Shown here: positions 1-8,722 of the stretch, in pieces
How positions within the stretch are numbered: the first letter of the stretch is position 1
Layout of the letters: every line of letters starts with the position of its first letter
Assembly: GCA_029937975.1 (NCBI GenBank)
Contig: JAPYOW010000016.1
Location: forward strand, 1 to 35,512
Direction of reading: 5' to 3'
DNA: 35,512 bases
Origin: Methylococcaceae bacterium
GTDB lineage: Bacteria > Pseudomonadota > Gammaproteobacteria > Methylococcales > Methylomonadaceae
The notes under the pieces: generated by a model
Database searches by the model: none
What the model was told of the DNA's origin: nothing
The model's input: the letters and a program-made list of their open reading frames with translations, nothing else
Translations under genes and position numbers: made by a program

Positions 1-91
1 GGTTCAGTGATTTTATGACTGATCCTGATGGCATGGTTCAACAGGGAATTTGTTGTCTGTCAAGTATTTTTTCAGTTTTAAAATTGAGCCA

Positions 92-100
92 TGTTATAAT
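92..100 (+). promoter_or_regulatory. Extended -10 promoter candidate for rhlE
   Basis: A perfect TATAAT (95-100) is preceded by TG plus one base, which is the extended -10 form. No good -35 box stands at the usual distance. Transcription would start near 107 and give a leader of about 150 bases before the helicase gene. The call rests on sequence match only. Confidence 0.45.
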
Positions 101-257
101 AATCAGTTGTTGGCCTGCAGGTCACTGGTTTTGGTTGCGGTTCTTGTGCTAAATAACAGGATATAAGGGCCGTTAGCAAAGCGTTTGAAGTTACCTTCTA
201 CACAAGACATGCAGGGCATGTTCCTAATCGTTATCATCCACTAATTCCAATTAATCT

Positions 258-1583
258 ATGTCATTTTCCTCTTTAGGGCTTTCTGCGCCTCTTCTTCGTG
301 CCATTGAAGAAAAAGGTTATTCTTCTCCTTATCCTATCCAGACCGAAGCCATACCGGTTGTGCTATCCGGCAAAGATGTGATGGCTGCCGCTCAGACAGG
401 TACCGGGAAAACAGCCAGTTTTACGTTGCCCTTGTTGCAGCGTCTTGATGAGGGGGAAAGGACTCGATCAAATCATATTCGCGCTCTGGTATTAACCCCC
501 ACACGTGAATTGGCTGCACAGGTTGCAGACAGTGTGGAGACCTATGGTCGGCATATGGATTTAAGATCTGCGGTGGTATTTGGTGGCGTTAAAGCTAATC
601 CGCAAATACAAAAATTGCGTGGAGGAGTGGATATATTAGTGGCGACCCCTGGGCGATTGCTTGATTTGTATATGCAAAATGCTGTGAAATTTTCACAAGT
701 TGAAATTCTGGTGTTGGATGAAGCTGATCGAATGCTGGATATGGGGTTTATCAGGGATATTAAGAAAATCCTTGCCTTGTTACCGAAAAATCGACAAAAC
801 CTGCTGTTTTCAGCGACCTTTTCAGATGATATTCGTCGATTGACTGATAAATTACTCAATAATCCGGTGCAAATAGAAGTCAGTCCCCGAAACGCTGCGG
901 CACAAAGTGTCAAGCAATCTGTTTACGAGGTTGATAAAAGTCAGAAAACAGCCTTGTTAAGTCATTTAATCAGTGACAATAATTGGGATCAGGTGCTGGT
1001 GTTTACCCGGACCAAACATGGTGCCAATCGATTGACTCAGAAGCTGAATAAGGATGGTATTGCTGCCTTGGCTATTCATGGTAACAAAAGCCAAGCGGCA
1101 CGGACTCGCGCATTGGCTGAATTCAAATCCAATAAAATTCGTGTTTTAGTGGCGACAGATATTGCAGCAAGAGGGATTGATATTGTTGAATTGCCGCATG
1201 TTGTTAATTTTGAACTGCCTAATGTGTCTGAAGATTATGTGCATCGCATCGGGCGCACGGGACGAGCAGGAACAGAAGGCGAGGCAATATCACTGGTGAG
1301 TGCGGATGAAGTCAAGTTGCTTGCTGACATAGAAAAACTGATTCAACAGACCTTGGTGCGTGAAGTCGAAACAGGTTTTGTGCCCAGTCACAGCGTGCCC
1401 ATCACTCAGTTGATGGATCGATCGAGTAAGCCGAAGAGGTCTAAAAAACCGCAACATAATACCGGTGGCCAACCTAAAGCTGCGAACAAATCGCCTTCAA
1501 GTCGTGGAAAAAAACCAGCTCGTGCCGGCAAAAGCCAGCAAAGAAAAAACAGTCATTCTCCCCGTTCTGCGGGAAACAATTAG
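258..1583 (+). CDS. rhlE: DEAD-box ATP-dependent RNA helicase, RhlE type
   Basis: Cytoplasmic ATP-dependent RNA-unwinding enzyme of 441 residues, of the kind linked to rRNA maturation, RNA decay and growth in the cold. The visible motifs are in family order: Q motif with F3 and PIQTEAIP (26-33), Walker A AQTGTGKT (45-52), PTREL (81-85), DEAD (154-157), SAT (185-187) and HRIGRTGR (330-337). After about residue 388 comes a low-complexity tail rich in Lys, Arg, Ser and Pro, typical of RhlE and probably RNA-binding. The ATG start gives a complete Q motif, although no Shine-Dalgarno sequence is obvious before it. The gene stands alone behind a leader of about 150 bases. Assignment to RhlE rather than another DEAD-box paralogue rests on the short core plus basic tail and the MSFSSLGL start. 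Confidence 0.9.
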   Translation: MSFSSLGLSAPLLRAIEEKGYSSPYPIQTEAIPVVLSGKDVMAAAQTGTGKTASFTLPLLQRLDEGERTRSNHIRALVLTPTRELAAQVADSVETYGRHMDLRSAVVFGGVKANPQIQKLRGGVDILVATPGRLLDLYMQNAVKFSQVEILVLDEADRMLDMGFIRDIKKILALLPKNRQNLLFSATFSDDIRRLTDKLLNNPVQIEVSPRNAAAQSVKQSVYEVDKSQKTALLSHLISDNNWDQVLVFTRTKHGANRLTQKLNKDGIAALAIHGNKSQAARTRALAEFKSNKIRVLVATDIAARGIDIVELPHVVNFELPNVSEDYVHRIGRTGRAGTEGEAISLVSADEVKLLADIEKLIQQTLVREVETGFVPSHSVPITQLMDRSSKPKRSKKPQHNTGGQPKAANKSPSSRGKKPARAGKSQQRKNSHSPRSAGNN

Positions 1584-1677
1584 TCTCGGTAAAGTCGGCA
1601 GCGGTTTCGTGGAGACGATGCTGATTCCGGTTTACCCCTGAGCATCAGGATGTCTGGCGAAAATGACTGGGTAGTTT

Positions 1678-1710
1678 AAACACAACTGTTGCTGTGGGGG
1701 CTGTGTTTTT
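1678..1710 (+). terminator. Weak hairpin with T-run downstream of rhlE
   Basis: AAACACA (1678-1684) pairs with TGTGTTT (1702-1708) and the T-run continues to 1710. The stem is only seven pairs, AT-rich, and closes a 17-base loop, so termination here is uncertain. I see nothing else recognisable in the roughly 300 bases between rhlE and the next gene; open frames on the minus strand here do not look like protein. Confidence 0.25.
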
Positions 1711-1886
1711 AGCGAACATTGCTGCTTGGGCGGGTGATGACACGGCGCTGCATGTTGTTTTAAGATGCTTTAAAAGTCGCAATGTCATTGATATGATTGT
1801 GGCCGTAACAATCCCGCGCTGACGCTTTAGTTTTATAGACTGTTTTTTTGTGGTGTTTGTTTTAAAGTGAGAGTTTAGGGTTAAAG

Positions 1887-2081
1887 ATGAAGCAGAGTGA
1901 TGTAGAAGAAAATGAACAAATAATTTGTACGTGTACGGGGACAACAAAAACTAAAATTTTGCAACTGATTGACCAGGGAGCGAAAGACCTTGATCAAATT
2001 GCCTCTGCTACCGGTGCATCGACGGGGTGTGGTTCTTGTGATGTGGAAGTGATGGATATTTTGGATGAACATGTTTCATGA
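1887..2081 (+). CDS. BFD-like [2Fe-2S]-binding protein (bacterioferritin-associated ferredoxin family)
   Basis: Small cytoplasmic protein of 64 residues with the four-cysteine pattern of the BFD-like [2Fe-2S] domain: C14-x-C16 followed by C48-x2-C51. The length and a near-total fit to one domain match stand-alone Bfd proteins, which pass electrons to bacterioferritin to release stored iron. The same domain also occurs in nitrite reductase and NifU-like proteins, so the partner is not certain, and no bacterioferritin gene lies next to it. The start is well supported: AGGG (1877-1880) sits six bases before the ATG. I found no clear Fur box upstream. It is a single gene, convergent with the oxidoreductase downstream. 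Confidence 0.75.
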   Translation: MKQSDVEENEQIICTCTGTTKTKILQLIDQGAKDLDQIASATGASTGCGSCDVEVMDILDEHVS

Positions 2082-2174
2082 TCATGGGGCTGTTTTGCTC
2101 GACAGCGTAGCAGCAGTGCTTTCTTAACAGCGAGGCAACTTGTTAGTTTGCACGGCAGGGCGCTTATCCCGGCT

Positions 2175-2226
2175 CAGCATGCTGTCCGTTGTTGCTGCCG
2201 CTTATCAGCAGGACGGCTGCATGCTG
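2175..2226. other. Nested stem-loop between convergent genes
   Basis: Three pairs of complementary arms are nested: CAGCATGC (2175-2182) with GCATGCTG (2219-2226), GTCC (2184-2187) with GGAC (2211-2214), and TGCTG (2193-2197) with CAGCA (2206-2210). It lies between two convergent genes, where a bidirectional terminator is expected, but no T-run follows on either strand. It may instead be a repeat or a block to RNA decay. Confidence 0.45.
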
Positions 2227-2251
2227 TTAGTCAACCTGTTGTTACTGAGGG

Positions 2252-3265
2252 CTAGGCAATTTTAATATGTTTGCTGTGTCTGATCGATTCGAGTACGGCA
2301 TGGATGATCTGGCAGTTTTCTTTAGCATCGTCTAAAGACAGTCGGGGGGTTTCCTTATGCAGTACGCAATGACTGAAATGTTCAATTTCCAGGCAGAAAT
2401 GGTTGGCTAGCTCTAAGCTTTCCTGTGCTTGTTCCCCGGCTTCTGTCCACCATGAAATAACCGGTGTTTCAGTTGATTTAGCCCAGACATTATGGCATTT
2501 TAATCCGCCTTTGCTACCGATGACTTCATATTCTGCTCGACGGGCATGTTCAAAGCCAAAATCAAATTGCGCGTATTTGCCATCGCCAAAATCAATGATG
2601 CCATTGCAGCTGATATCAGCCCCACTATCGATATGTTTGGCCATGGCAGAAACTGCCAGGGGGGCGGCACCAAAAAAAGGTAGCCGGGCAGCATGAATGG
2701 CATAACAACCTATGTCCCACATGGCACCACTGCCGTTTGCTATTGTATCGGCAATACGATAATGACGTGCAGGCTGCATCATATAAGAGAAGCAGGACCT
2801 TACTGAGCGCACTTCACCAATGACGCCGGAATCAATAATTTCCTGAACACGCAGATGTTGAGGGTGAAAACGATACATGAAGCCTTCCATGACTGTGACA
2901 TTGTGTTGTTGTGCAGCGGCTGCTATGGCCTCAATATCGCTGACTTTAATGGCCATCGGTTTTTCGCATAACACATGCTTGCCTTTTGCTATGGCACGTA
3001 AAGTCCATGATGCATGTTCGTGAGTGGCTAAGGGGATATAGACAGCCTGTATACTATTATCATCCAGAAGTGCTTCGGGGCTGTCATAAAGGGTGACATT
3101 TTTCTGCTCGGGTGCATATTGCGCCAGAGTTTTTGCAGCTGCACCGGGACGGCGACTGGCTATGGCAACGAGTTCACTGTTCCTGGCTTCAACAATAGCA
3201 GGCATGAGTTGTTGATTAATTCGAGCTGCACCTAATATTCCCCAACGTAGTTTTGCATTATTCAT
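2252..3265 (-). CDS. Gfo/Idh/MocA family NAD(P)-dependent oxidoreductase
   Basis: A 337-residue soluble dehydrogenase. The N-terminal Rossmann fold opens with WGILGAARI (8-16). The family signature EKP with the catalytic Lys is at 101-103, followed by EGFMYRFHP, and a DIGCYAIH segment lies in the C-terminal alpha/beta domain. The set resembles dihydrodiol or D-xylose dehydrogenase-like members, but the substrate cannot be read from sequence. I chose the ATG at 3265, which has AGGAA six bases upstream. A GTG 15 bases earlier would overlap bioA and lacks a ribosome site. The SD lies inside the end of bioA and the start is two bases after the bioA stop, so the two are probably co-transcribed and translationally coupled. 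A role in biotin synthesis is not implied by the family. Confidence 0.85.
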   Translation of the reverse strand: MNNAKLRWGILGAARINQQLMPAIVEARNSELVAIASRRPGAAAKTLAQYAPEQKNVTLYDSPEALLDDNSIQAVYIPLATHEHASWTLRAIAKGKHVLCEKPMAIKVSDIEAIAAAAQQHNVTVMEGFMYRFHPQHLRVQEIIDSGVIGEVRSVRSCFSYMMQPARHYRIADTIANGSGAMWDIGCYAIHAARLPFFGAAPLAVSAMAKHIDSGADISCNGIIDFGDGKYAQFDFGFEHARRAEYEVIGSKGGLKCHNVWAKSTETPVISWWTEAGEQAQESLELANHFCLEIEHFSHCVLHKETPRLSLDDAKENCQIIHAVLESIRHSKHIKIA

Positions 3266-3267
3266 AA

Positions 3268-4560
3268 TTATTCCTGACACAGTGTTGAAACTATTTTAGT
3301 AATAGCATGGGTTAAAACATTTAATTGTTGCGTATCTATTATATAAGGTGGCATTAAATAAATTAAGCGATTAAAAGGGCGTACCCAGACCCCGGCATCC
3401 ACAAATTGGGGTTGCAGGGTTTTTAAATCAATCGCTTGATGCATCTCAACCACACCAATGGCTCCAAGCACACGCACATCTTTGACTTGTGGGAATTGTT
3501 TACAGGGGGCTAAACCTGTGGTTAGATGTTTTTCTATTTGTTTGATTCGCTGTTGCCAGGGAGAGTCTAGCAGTATTTTTAAGCTGGCTAATGCAGCGCT
3601 ACAGGCGAGGGGGTTGGCCATAAAGGTTGGGCCATGCATAAATACCCCGGGTTCACCGTTACTGATGGTCTGTGAGATATCCAGGGTGCTTAAGGTAGCA
3701 GCTAATGTCATATAGCCCCCTGTCAGTGCTTTACCCAGACACAGTATGTCGGGTTCAATGGCGGCATGCTGGCAGGCAAATAATTGGCCGGTGCGGCCAA
3801 AACCCGTGGCGATTTCATCCAGAATTAATAAGACCTGGTATTGGTCGCAGAGGCTGCGGACTTGTTTTAAATAATCAGGCGAATAGAAATTCATTCCACC
3901 TGCACCTTGTACGATAGGCTCTAAAATAACTGCGGCAATGTGCTGATGGTGGTTTTGTAGTTGCAGAGCAAGCGGGGCAATGTCCGCTGCTAAACAGGGT
4001 TGATCAAATCGGCAGCGGGGAGCGTCGGCAAAAAACTGGGGGCTTAACGATTCAGCAAATAAACGGTGCATGCCATTCACCGGGTCGCTGACCGACATAG
4101 CACCAAAGGTATCACCGTGATAGCCTTGACGGATCGTTAGTAGCTTGTTTTTTTCGGGTTGTTTTCTGGCATACCAGTATTGAATGGCCATTTTTATCGC
4201 GACTTCCACAGCGACTGAGCCTGAATCGACAAAAAAAACAGTTTGTAATGACGCGGGTGTTATCTCAACTAATTGTGTAGCCAGGTCAGCAGCAGGCTGA
4301 TGGGTTAAGCCGCCAAACATGATATGAGACATGTTTTGGAGTTGATCGCAGATGGCCTGATTGATCACGGGATGATTATAGCCATGTATTGCACTCCACC
4401 AGGATGACATGCCATCGATTAACTGCCGGCCATCTGCCAGTTTAATATGTACACCATGTGCTGAAGAAACGGGATATATGGGGTGATCGCTGTGCATTGC
4501 ACTGTACGGATGCCAGAGGTATTGCTGGTCACGTTCCAGGATTTTTGAGTAATTTGTCAT
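3268..4560 (-). CDS. bioA: Adenosylmethionine-8-amino-7-oxononanoate aminotransferase (DAPA synthase)
   Basis: PLP enzyme that moves the amino group of S-adenosylmethionine to 8-amino-7-oxononanoate to give 7,8-diaminononanoate, the step before dethiobiotin in biotin synthesis. In the 430-residue product WHPYSAM starts at 16, SSWWSAIHGYNHP follows near 53, the PLP-contacting Asp of LDEIATGFGRTG is D248, and the Schiff-base Lys of LGKALTGGY is K277, close to D245 and K274 of the E. coli enzyme. The ATG at 4560 is preferred over a TTG 12 bases upstream; neither has a strong ribosome site. Other bio genes are absent from this window, so the pathway is split. It leads a two-gene unit with the downstream oxidoreductase. 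Confidence 0.93.
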   Translation of the reverse strand: MTNYSKILERDQQYLWHPYSAMHSDHPIYPVSSAHGVHIKLADGRQLIDGMSSWWSAIHGYNHPVINQAICDQLQNMSHIMFGGLTHQPAADLATQLVEITPASLQTVFFVDSGSVAVEVAIKMAIQYWYARKQPEKNKLLTIRQGYHGDTFGAMSVSDPVNGMHRLFAESLSPQFFADAPRCRFDQPCLAADIAPLALQLQNHHQHIAAVILEPIVQGAGGMNFYSPDYLKQVRSLCDQYQVLLILDEIATGFGRTGQLFACQHAAIEPDILCLGKALTGGYMTLAATLSTLDISQTISNGEPGVFMHGPTFMANPLACSAALASLKILLDSPWQQRIKQIEKHLTTGLAPCKQFPQVKDVRVLGAIGVVEMHQAIDLKTLQPQFVDAGVWVRPFNRLIYLMPPYIIDTQQLNVLTHAITKIVSTLCQE

Positions 4561-4621
4561 TAACTTAAGCAAGAACTGTAATTTAATCAGCTTTAGGGTA
4601 CATGAAAGTGCGTAATTTGGG

Positions 4622-4627
4622 TATAAT
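4622..4627 (+). promoter_or_regulatory. Possible -10 box for the aceEF-lpdA operon
   Basis: TATAAT stands about 108 bases before aceE in the gap after the divergent bioA start. There is no convincing -35 box and no recognisable PdhR operator. A near-repeat GAAAGTG(G)CGT occurs on both sides (4604 and 4651), of unknown meaning. Confidence 0.3.
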
Positions 4628-4734
4628 TGTAGAATTAAACTGTCTTTGTTGAAAGTGGCGTGTTGGTGGAGTGAAGTCTGTACGCACGCTTAAGCAGAGT
4701 AGTATCGGTATTAGGGTGAAAACTGGAGTTTTTA

Positions 4735-7413
4735 ATGAATAAAATGTTAATTACGGATGGCTTGGATCATGATGATGTTGATCCGGTTGAAACACAGGAA
4801 TGGATTGATGCCTTGCAGTCTGTTCTTGCAAAGGAAGGTCATGAGCGTGCACATTTTCTGGTTAATCAGTTATTGGCATCCGCAAGAAAGTTTGGATCAG
4901 ATATTCCGTTTAGTGCAAATACCGAATATGTGAATACTATTTCAGTTGAACAGCAACCCCAAATGCCGGGTGACGGCACGATAGAACAAAAGGTACGTTC
5001 TTATATTCGCTGGAACGCCATGATGATGGTGTTAAGAGCTAATAAAAATACCAATGTAGGCGGACATATTGCCAGTTTTGCCTCTGCGGCCACATTGTAC
5101 GATGTCGGTCAAAATCATTTTTGGCATGGCAATGTAGGCGAACAATCAGGCGATTTGGTTTTCTCTCAAGGGCATTCTGCTCCGGGCATGTACGCAAGGG
5201 CTTTTTTACAAGGCCGTCTCAGCAGTGAGCAACTCGATAACTTTCGTCAGGAAGTCGATGGCAACGGTTTACCCTCCTATCCCCACCCTTGGCTGATGTC
5301 GGATTTCTGGCAGTTCCCAACGGTTTCTATGGGGCTTGGACCGATTATGGCGATTTATCAGGCGCGTTTTATGCGTTATTTGCAAGGTCGTGGATTTGCC
5401 GATACTTCAGCACGTAAAGTCTGGGCATTTTTAGGCGATGGTGAAACCGATGAACCGGAATCTCTAGGTGCTATTGGTATGGCGGGTAGAGAACAGCTGG
5501 ATAACCTGATTTTCGTTATCAACTGTAATTTACAGCGTCTGGATGGCCCTGTTCGCGGCAATGGTAAAATCATTCAAGAGCTGGAAGCTGAATTTCGTGG
5601 TGCTGGCTGGCAAGTCATTAAAGTGGTCTGGGGACATGGATGGGATGCTTTATTAGCGCGTGATAAAGAGGGTTTATTGGCCCAACGCATGATGGATTGC
5701 GTGGATGGTGATTTCCAGACTTTTAAATCTAAAGATGGTGCTTATGTTCGTGAACACTTCTTTAATACCCCTGAATTAAAAGCTATGGTCAGTGACTGGT
5801 CAGATAAAGATATCTGGCAGCTAGATCGTGGCGGTCATGATCCCTCTAAAGTATTCGCTGCGTATCAAAAAGCAGTCAATCATAAAGGCCAGCCTACTGT
5901 TATTTTAGCCAAAACCATTAAAGGTTATGGCATGGGGTCTTCCGGTGAGGCGCAAAACACTTCGCACCAACAGAAAAAAATGAGCATGGAGTCGTTACGA
6001 CGCTTCAAAGAGAAATACTCATTACCCTTGGAAGATTCAGAATTAGAAGACTTACCTTATCTGAAATTTGCAGAAGGTTCGCCAGAACTGACTTATATGA
6101 TGGATAGACGCAAGGAATTAGGCGGCTTTATTCCTTCCAGACGGAGTCAGACAATTCCTTTGGATGTGCCTGCCTTAGCTGATTTTAAACCGTTATTAGC
6201 AGGTTCGGGCGAAGGACATGAAAGCTCAACTACGATGGCTTTTGTGCGTATGTTAGGTATTCTGGTAAAAGATAAAAACATCGGCAAACGGATAGTACCG
6301 ATTGTGCCTGATGAATCGCGTACCTTTGGTATGGAAGGCATGTTCAGACAGTTGGGTATCTGGTCTCAAGTGGGTCAGCTCTATACCCCGCAAGATGCTG
6401 AGCAATTAATGTATTACAAGGAAGACAAACACGGTCAGGTATTGCAGGAAGGGATTAATGAAGCCGGTGGCATGTGCGATTGGATAGCCGCGGGTACCGC
6501 CTATTCAGCACATAATGTGCCGATGATTCCTTTTTATATTTTTTATTCCATGTTTGGTTTTCAACGGGTGGCAGATCTTATCTGGGCCGCAGGCGACCAA
6601 TGTACTCGTGGTTTCTTATTAGGCGCTACCGCGGGTAGAACAACCTTAAATGGCGAAGGCCTGCAGCATGAAGATGGTCACAGCCAGGTTTATGCCGCCA
6701 CGGTGCCCAATTGTGTGTCTTATGATCCTACCTTTGCCTATGAAGTTGCCGTCATTATTCAAGATGGCATGAAGCGTATGTATGTTGACCGGGAAAATGT
6801 TTTTTATTACATCACTGTGATGAATGAAAACTATGGACAACCGGCCTTACCCAAAGGCACTGAAGAAGATATTCTGAAAGGCATGTATCTGTTTCAGAAA
6901 GGTAAAAACAATAAATCCCCCCGGGTACAATTATTGGGTTCAGGCACTATTTTTAATGAGTCCGTCGCCGCTGCGCAATTATTACGTGATGACTGGAAAG
7001 TAGAAGCCGATATATGGAGTTGTCCGAGCTTTAATGAGCTGGGTAAAGACGGTCAAACCTGTGAGCGCTGGAATCGTTTGCATCCGACAGAACCTGCTAA
7101 AGTGCCTCATGTCACGCGTTGTTTAAGTGGTGCTGAAGGGCCTGTCATAGCCAGTACCGATTATGTGCGCGCCTTTGCTGAACAAATCAGAGCTTATATA
7201 CCCAATTCATATACAGTGCTGGGTGCTGATGGTTTTGGTCGATCAGATACCCGAGAGAATTTACGTCGTTTCTTTGAAATTAATCGATACCATATAGTGG
7301 TTGCAGCACTGAAAAGTTTAGCCGATAACGGTAAGTTTGATTTGGCTAAGGTCGATGCGGCTATTAAAAAATATGATATTAACCCTGATATATCAGCGCC
7401 TTGGCTGGTTTAA
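4735..7413 (+). CDS. aceE: Pyruvate dehydrogenase E1 component, homodimeric type
   Basis: Thiamine diphosphate enzyme that decarboxylates pyruvate and acetylates the lipoyl arm of E2. At 892 residues it matches the single-chain AceE of gammaproteobacteria (887 in E. coli), not the alpha/beta type. Visible features are GHIASFASAATLYDVG and FSQGHSAPGMYARAF in the N-terminal region, then the ThDP motif beginning GDGETDEPES and ending NCNLQRLDGPVRGNGKI. The transketolase-like central domain and C-terminal domain are complete. GGAG lies eight bases before the ATG. It is the first gene of the complex operon, and aceF begins 11 bases after its stop. Confidence 0.97.
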   Translation: MNKMLITDGLDHDDVDPVETQEWIDALQSVLAKEGHERAHFLVNQLLASARKFGSDIPFSANTEYVNTISVEQQPQMPGDGTIEQKVRSYIRWNAMMMVLRANKNTNVGGHIASFASAATLYDVGQNHFWHGNVGEQSGDLVFSQGHSAPGMYARAFLQGRLSSEQLDNFRQEVDGNGLPSYPHPWLMSDFWQFPTVSMGLGPIMAIYQARFMRYLQGRGFADTSARKVWAFLGDGETDEPESLGAIGMAGREQLDNLIFVINCNLQRLDGPVRGNGKIIQELEAEFRGAGWQVIKVVWGHGWDALLARDKEGLLAQRMMDCVDGDFQTFKSKDGAYVREHFFNTPELKAMVSDWSDKDIWQLDRGGHDPSKVFAAYQKAVNHKGQPTVILAKTIKGYGMGSSGEAQNTSHQQKKMSMESLRRFKEKYSLPLEDSELEDLPYLKFAEGSPELTYMMDRRKELGGFIPSRRSQTIPLDVPALADFKPLLAGSGEGHESSTTMAFVRMLGILVKDKNIGKRIVPIVPDESRTFGMEGMFRQLGIWSQVGQLYTPQDAEQLMYYKEDKHGQVLQEGINEAGGMCDWIAAGTAYSAHNVPMIPFYIFYSMFGFQRVADLIWAAGDQCTRGFLLGATAGRTTLNGEGLQHEDGHSQVYAATVPNCVSYDPTFAYEVAVIIQDGMKRMYVDRENVFYYITVMNENYGQPALPKGTEEDILKGMYLFQKGKNNKSPRVQLLGSGTIFNESVAAAQLLRDDWKVEADIWSCPSFNELGKDGQTCERWNRLHPTEPAKVPHVTRCLSGAEGPVIASTDYVRAFAEQIRAYIPNSYTVLGADGFGRSDTRENLRRFFEINRYHIVVAALKSLADNGKFDLAKVDAAIKKYDINPDISAPWLV

Positions 7414-7424
7414 GAGTTGAAATA

Positions 7425-8708
7425 ATGAGCGAAATTATAGAAATAAAAATACCTGATCTGGGTGGTGCTGATTCTGTCGAAATCGTTGAGATTTTGATTA
7501 AAGCCGGAGATACTGTCGAAAAAGAACAGACTCTGGCAGTGATGGAAAGTGACAAAGCCACCATGGACTTACCCGCCAATGAAGCAGGTACGATTCAGGA
7601 AGTAATTTTTAAAGTCGGTGATAAGGTATCCCAGGGAACTCTGGTTGCCATGCTGAAAATTGGGGGAGGAGCCGCTGCCGCTGTAGAAGAAAAACCTGCG
7701 GAAGAAGCTAAGGTTGCAGCGCAGCCAACAGCAAAAGTGGAACCGGTTAAAGTGGTAGCCGAGGTTAAAGCACCGGTTACTGCCGTTGTTTCAGAAGCTG
7801 TGGTCAGTCAAGGTAAGGCACATGCAACACCCAGTGTGCGATTGTTTGCCAGAGAACTGGGCGTGGACTTAAGCCGGGTTACGCAAGGCAGTGGGCGAAA
7901 AGGTCGCATTCTACGAGAAGATGTTCAGGCTTTTGTTAAAAAAGTCATGAGCCAAGGCGTGACCCAAGGGACTGGCGCAGGCATTCCGTCCATTCCTGAA
8001 GTGGATTTCACACAATTTGGCGAAATTGAAACTCAGCCACTGAGTAAGATTAAACGCCTGACAGGCGACCATATGGTGCGTGTTTGTTTGAATGTGCCAA
8101 TGGTGACACAGCATGATGAAGCAGATATCACTGAAATGGAAGATTTCAGAAAAATCAATAATGCAGGAAAACCGGAAATTAAATTAACCGGTCTGGTTTT
8201 TATTATCAAAGCACTGGTAGCTGCGCTTAAAAAATTCCCACAATTTAATAGCTCATTGTCTGCGGATGGCCAGTCATTAATTTACAAAAAATATTTTAAT
8301 ATTGGGATTGCTGTTGAAACTCCCAATGGCCTGATGGTGCCAGTGATACACGGTGCTGATCAAATGAGTCTGAATCAGTTATCTGAGGCTCTAGGGGATT
8401 TAAGTAGTAAAGCCCGTGAAGGTAAATTACCTCCCTCAGCGATGCAAGGAGGCTGCATGGCAATTTCCAGTCTAGGTGGCATTGGCGGCACTGCATTTAC
8501 CCCGATAGTCAATGCGCCGGAAGTAGCCATATTAGGCGTTAGTCGTTCTAAAATGCAACCGGTCTGGAATGGTACTGAATTTGTACCTCGCTTAATGTTG
8601 CCTTTGGATTTAACGTATGATCATCGTGTGGTTGATGGGGCAGAGGCTGCTCGGTTCTTAGTGGCATTAACCCAGTACCTGGGTGATATTCGCCGATTAT
8701 TATTGTAA
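7425..8708 (+). CDS. aceF: Dihydrolipoyllysine-residue acetyltransferase, pyruvate dehydrogenase E2
   Basis: Core of the pyruvate dehydrogenase complex, transferring acetyl from lipoyl to CoA. The 427-residue chain has one N-terminal lipoyl domain (about 1-75, lipoylated Lys K44 in ESDKATM), an Ala/Pro/Lys/Val-rich linker (about 80-130), a peripheral subunit-binding domain beginning ATPSVRLFARELGVDLS, and a catalytic domain ending in DHRVVDGA with H400 and D404. E. coli AceF carries three lipoyl domains, so this is a short-armed form. The ATG at 7425 is chosen because the sequence then opens directly with the lipoyl domain. Possible starts further upstream lie inside aceE. Confidence 0.96.
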   Translation: MSEIIEIKIPDLGGADSVEIVEILIKAGDTVEKEQTLAVMESDKATMDLPANEAGTIQEVIFKVGDKVSQGTLVAMLKIGGGAAAAVEEKPAEEAKVAAQPTAKVEPVKVVAEVKAPVTAVVSEAVVSQGKAHATPSVRLFARELGVDLSRVTQGSGRKGRILREDVQAFVKKVMSQGVTQGTGAGIPSIPEVDFTQFGEIETQPLSKIKRLTGDHMVRVCLNVPMVTQHDEADITEMEDFRKINNAGKPEIKLTGLVFIIKALVAALKKFPQFNSSLSADGQSLIYKKYFNIGIAVETPNGLMVPVIHGADQMSLNQLSEALGDLSSKAREGKLPPSAMQGGCMAISSLGGIGGTAFTPIVNAPEVAILGVSRSKMQPVWNGTEFVPRLMLPLDLTYDHRVVDGAEAARFLVALTQYLGDIRRLLL

Positions 8709-8722
8709 GCAGGGATTTAATT

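Noticed and set aside
1645-1947. 100-codon minus-strand open frame after rhlE
   Set aside because: It overlaps the start of the BFD-like gene, is rich in Thr, Ser and Lys without a recognisable domain, and has no ribosome site; probably chance.
4573-4734. PdhR-type operator before aceE
   Set aside because: No sequence close to ATTGGT-N3-ACCAAT is present.
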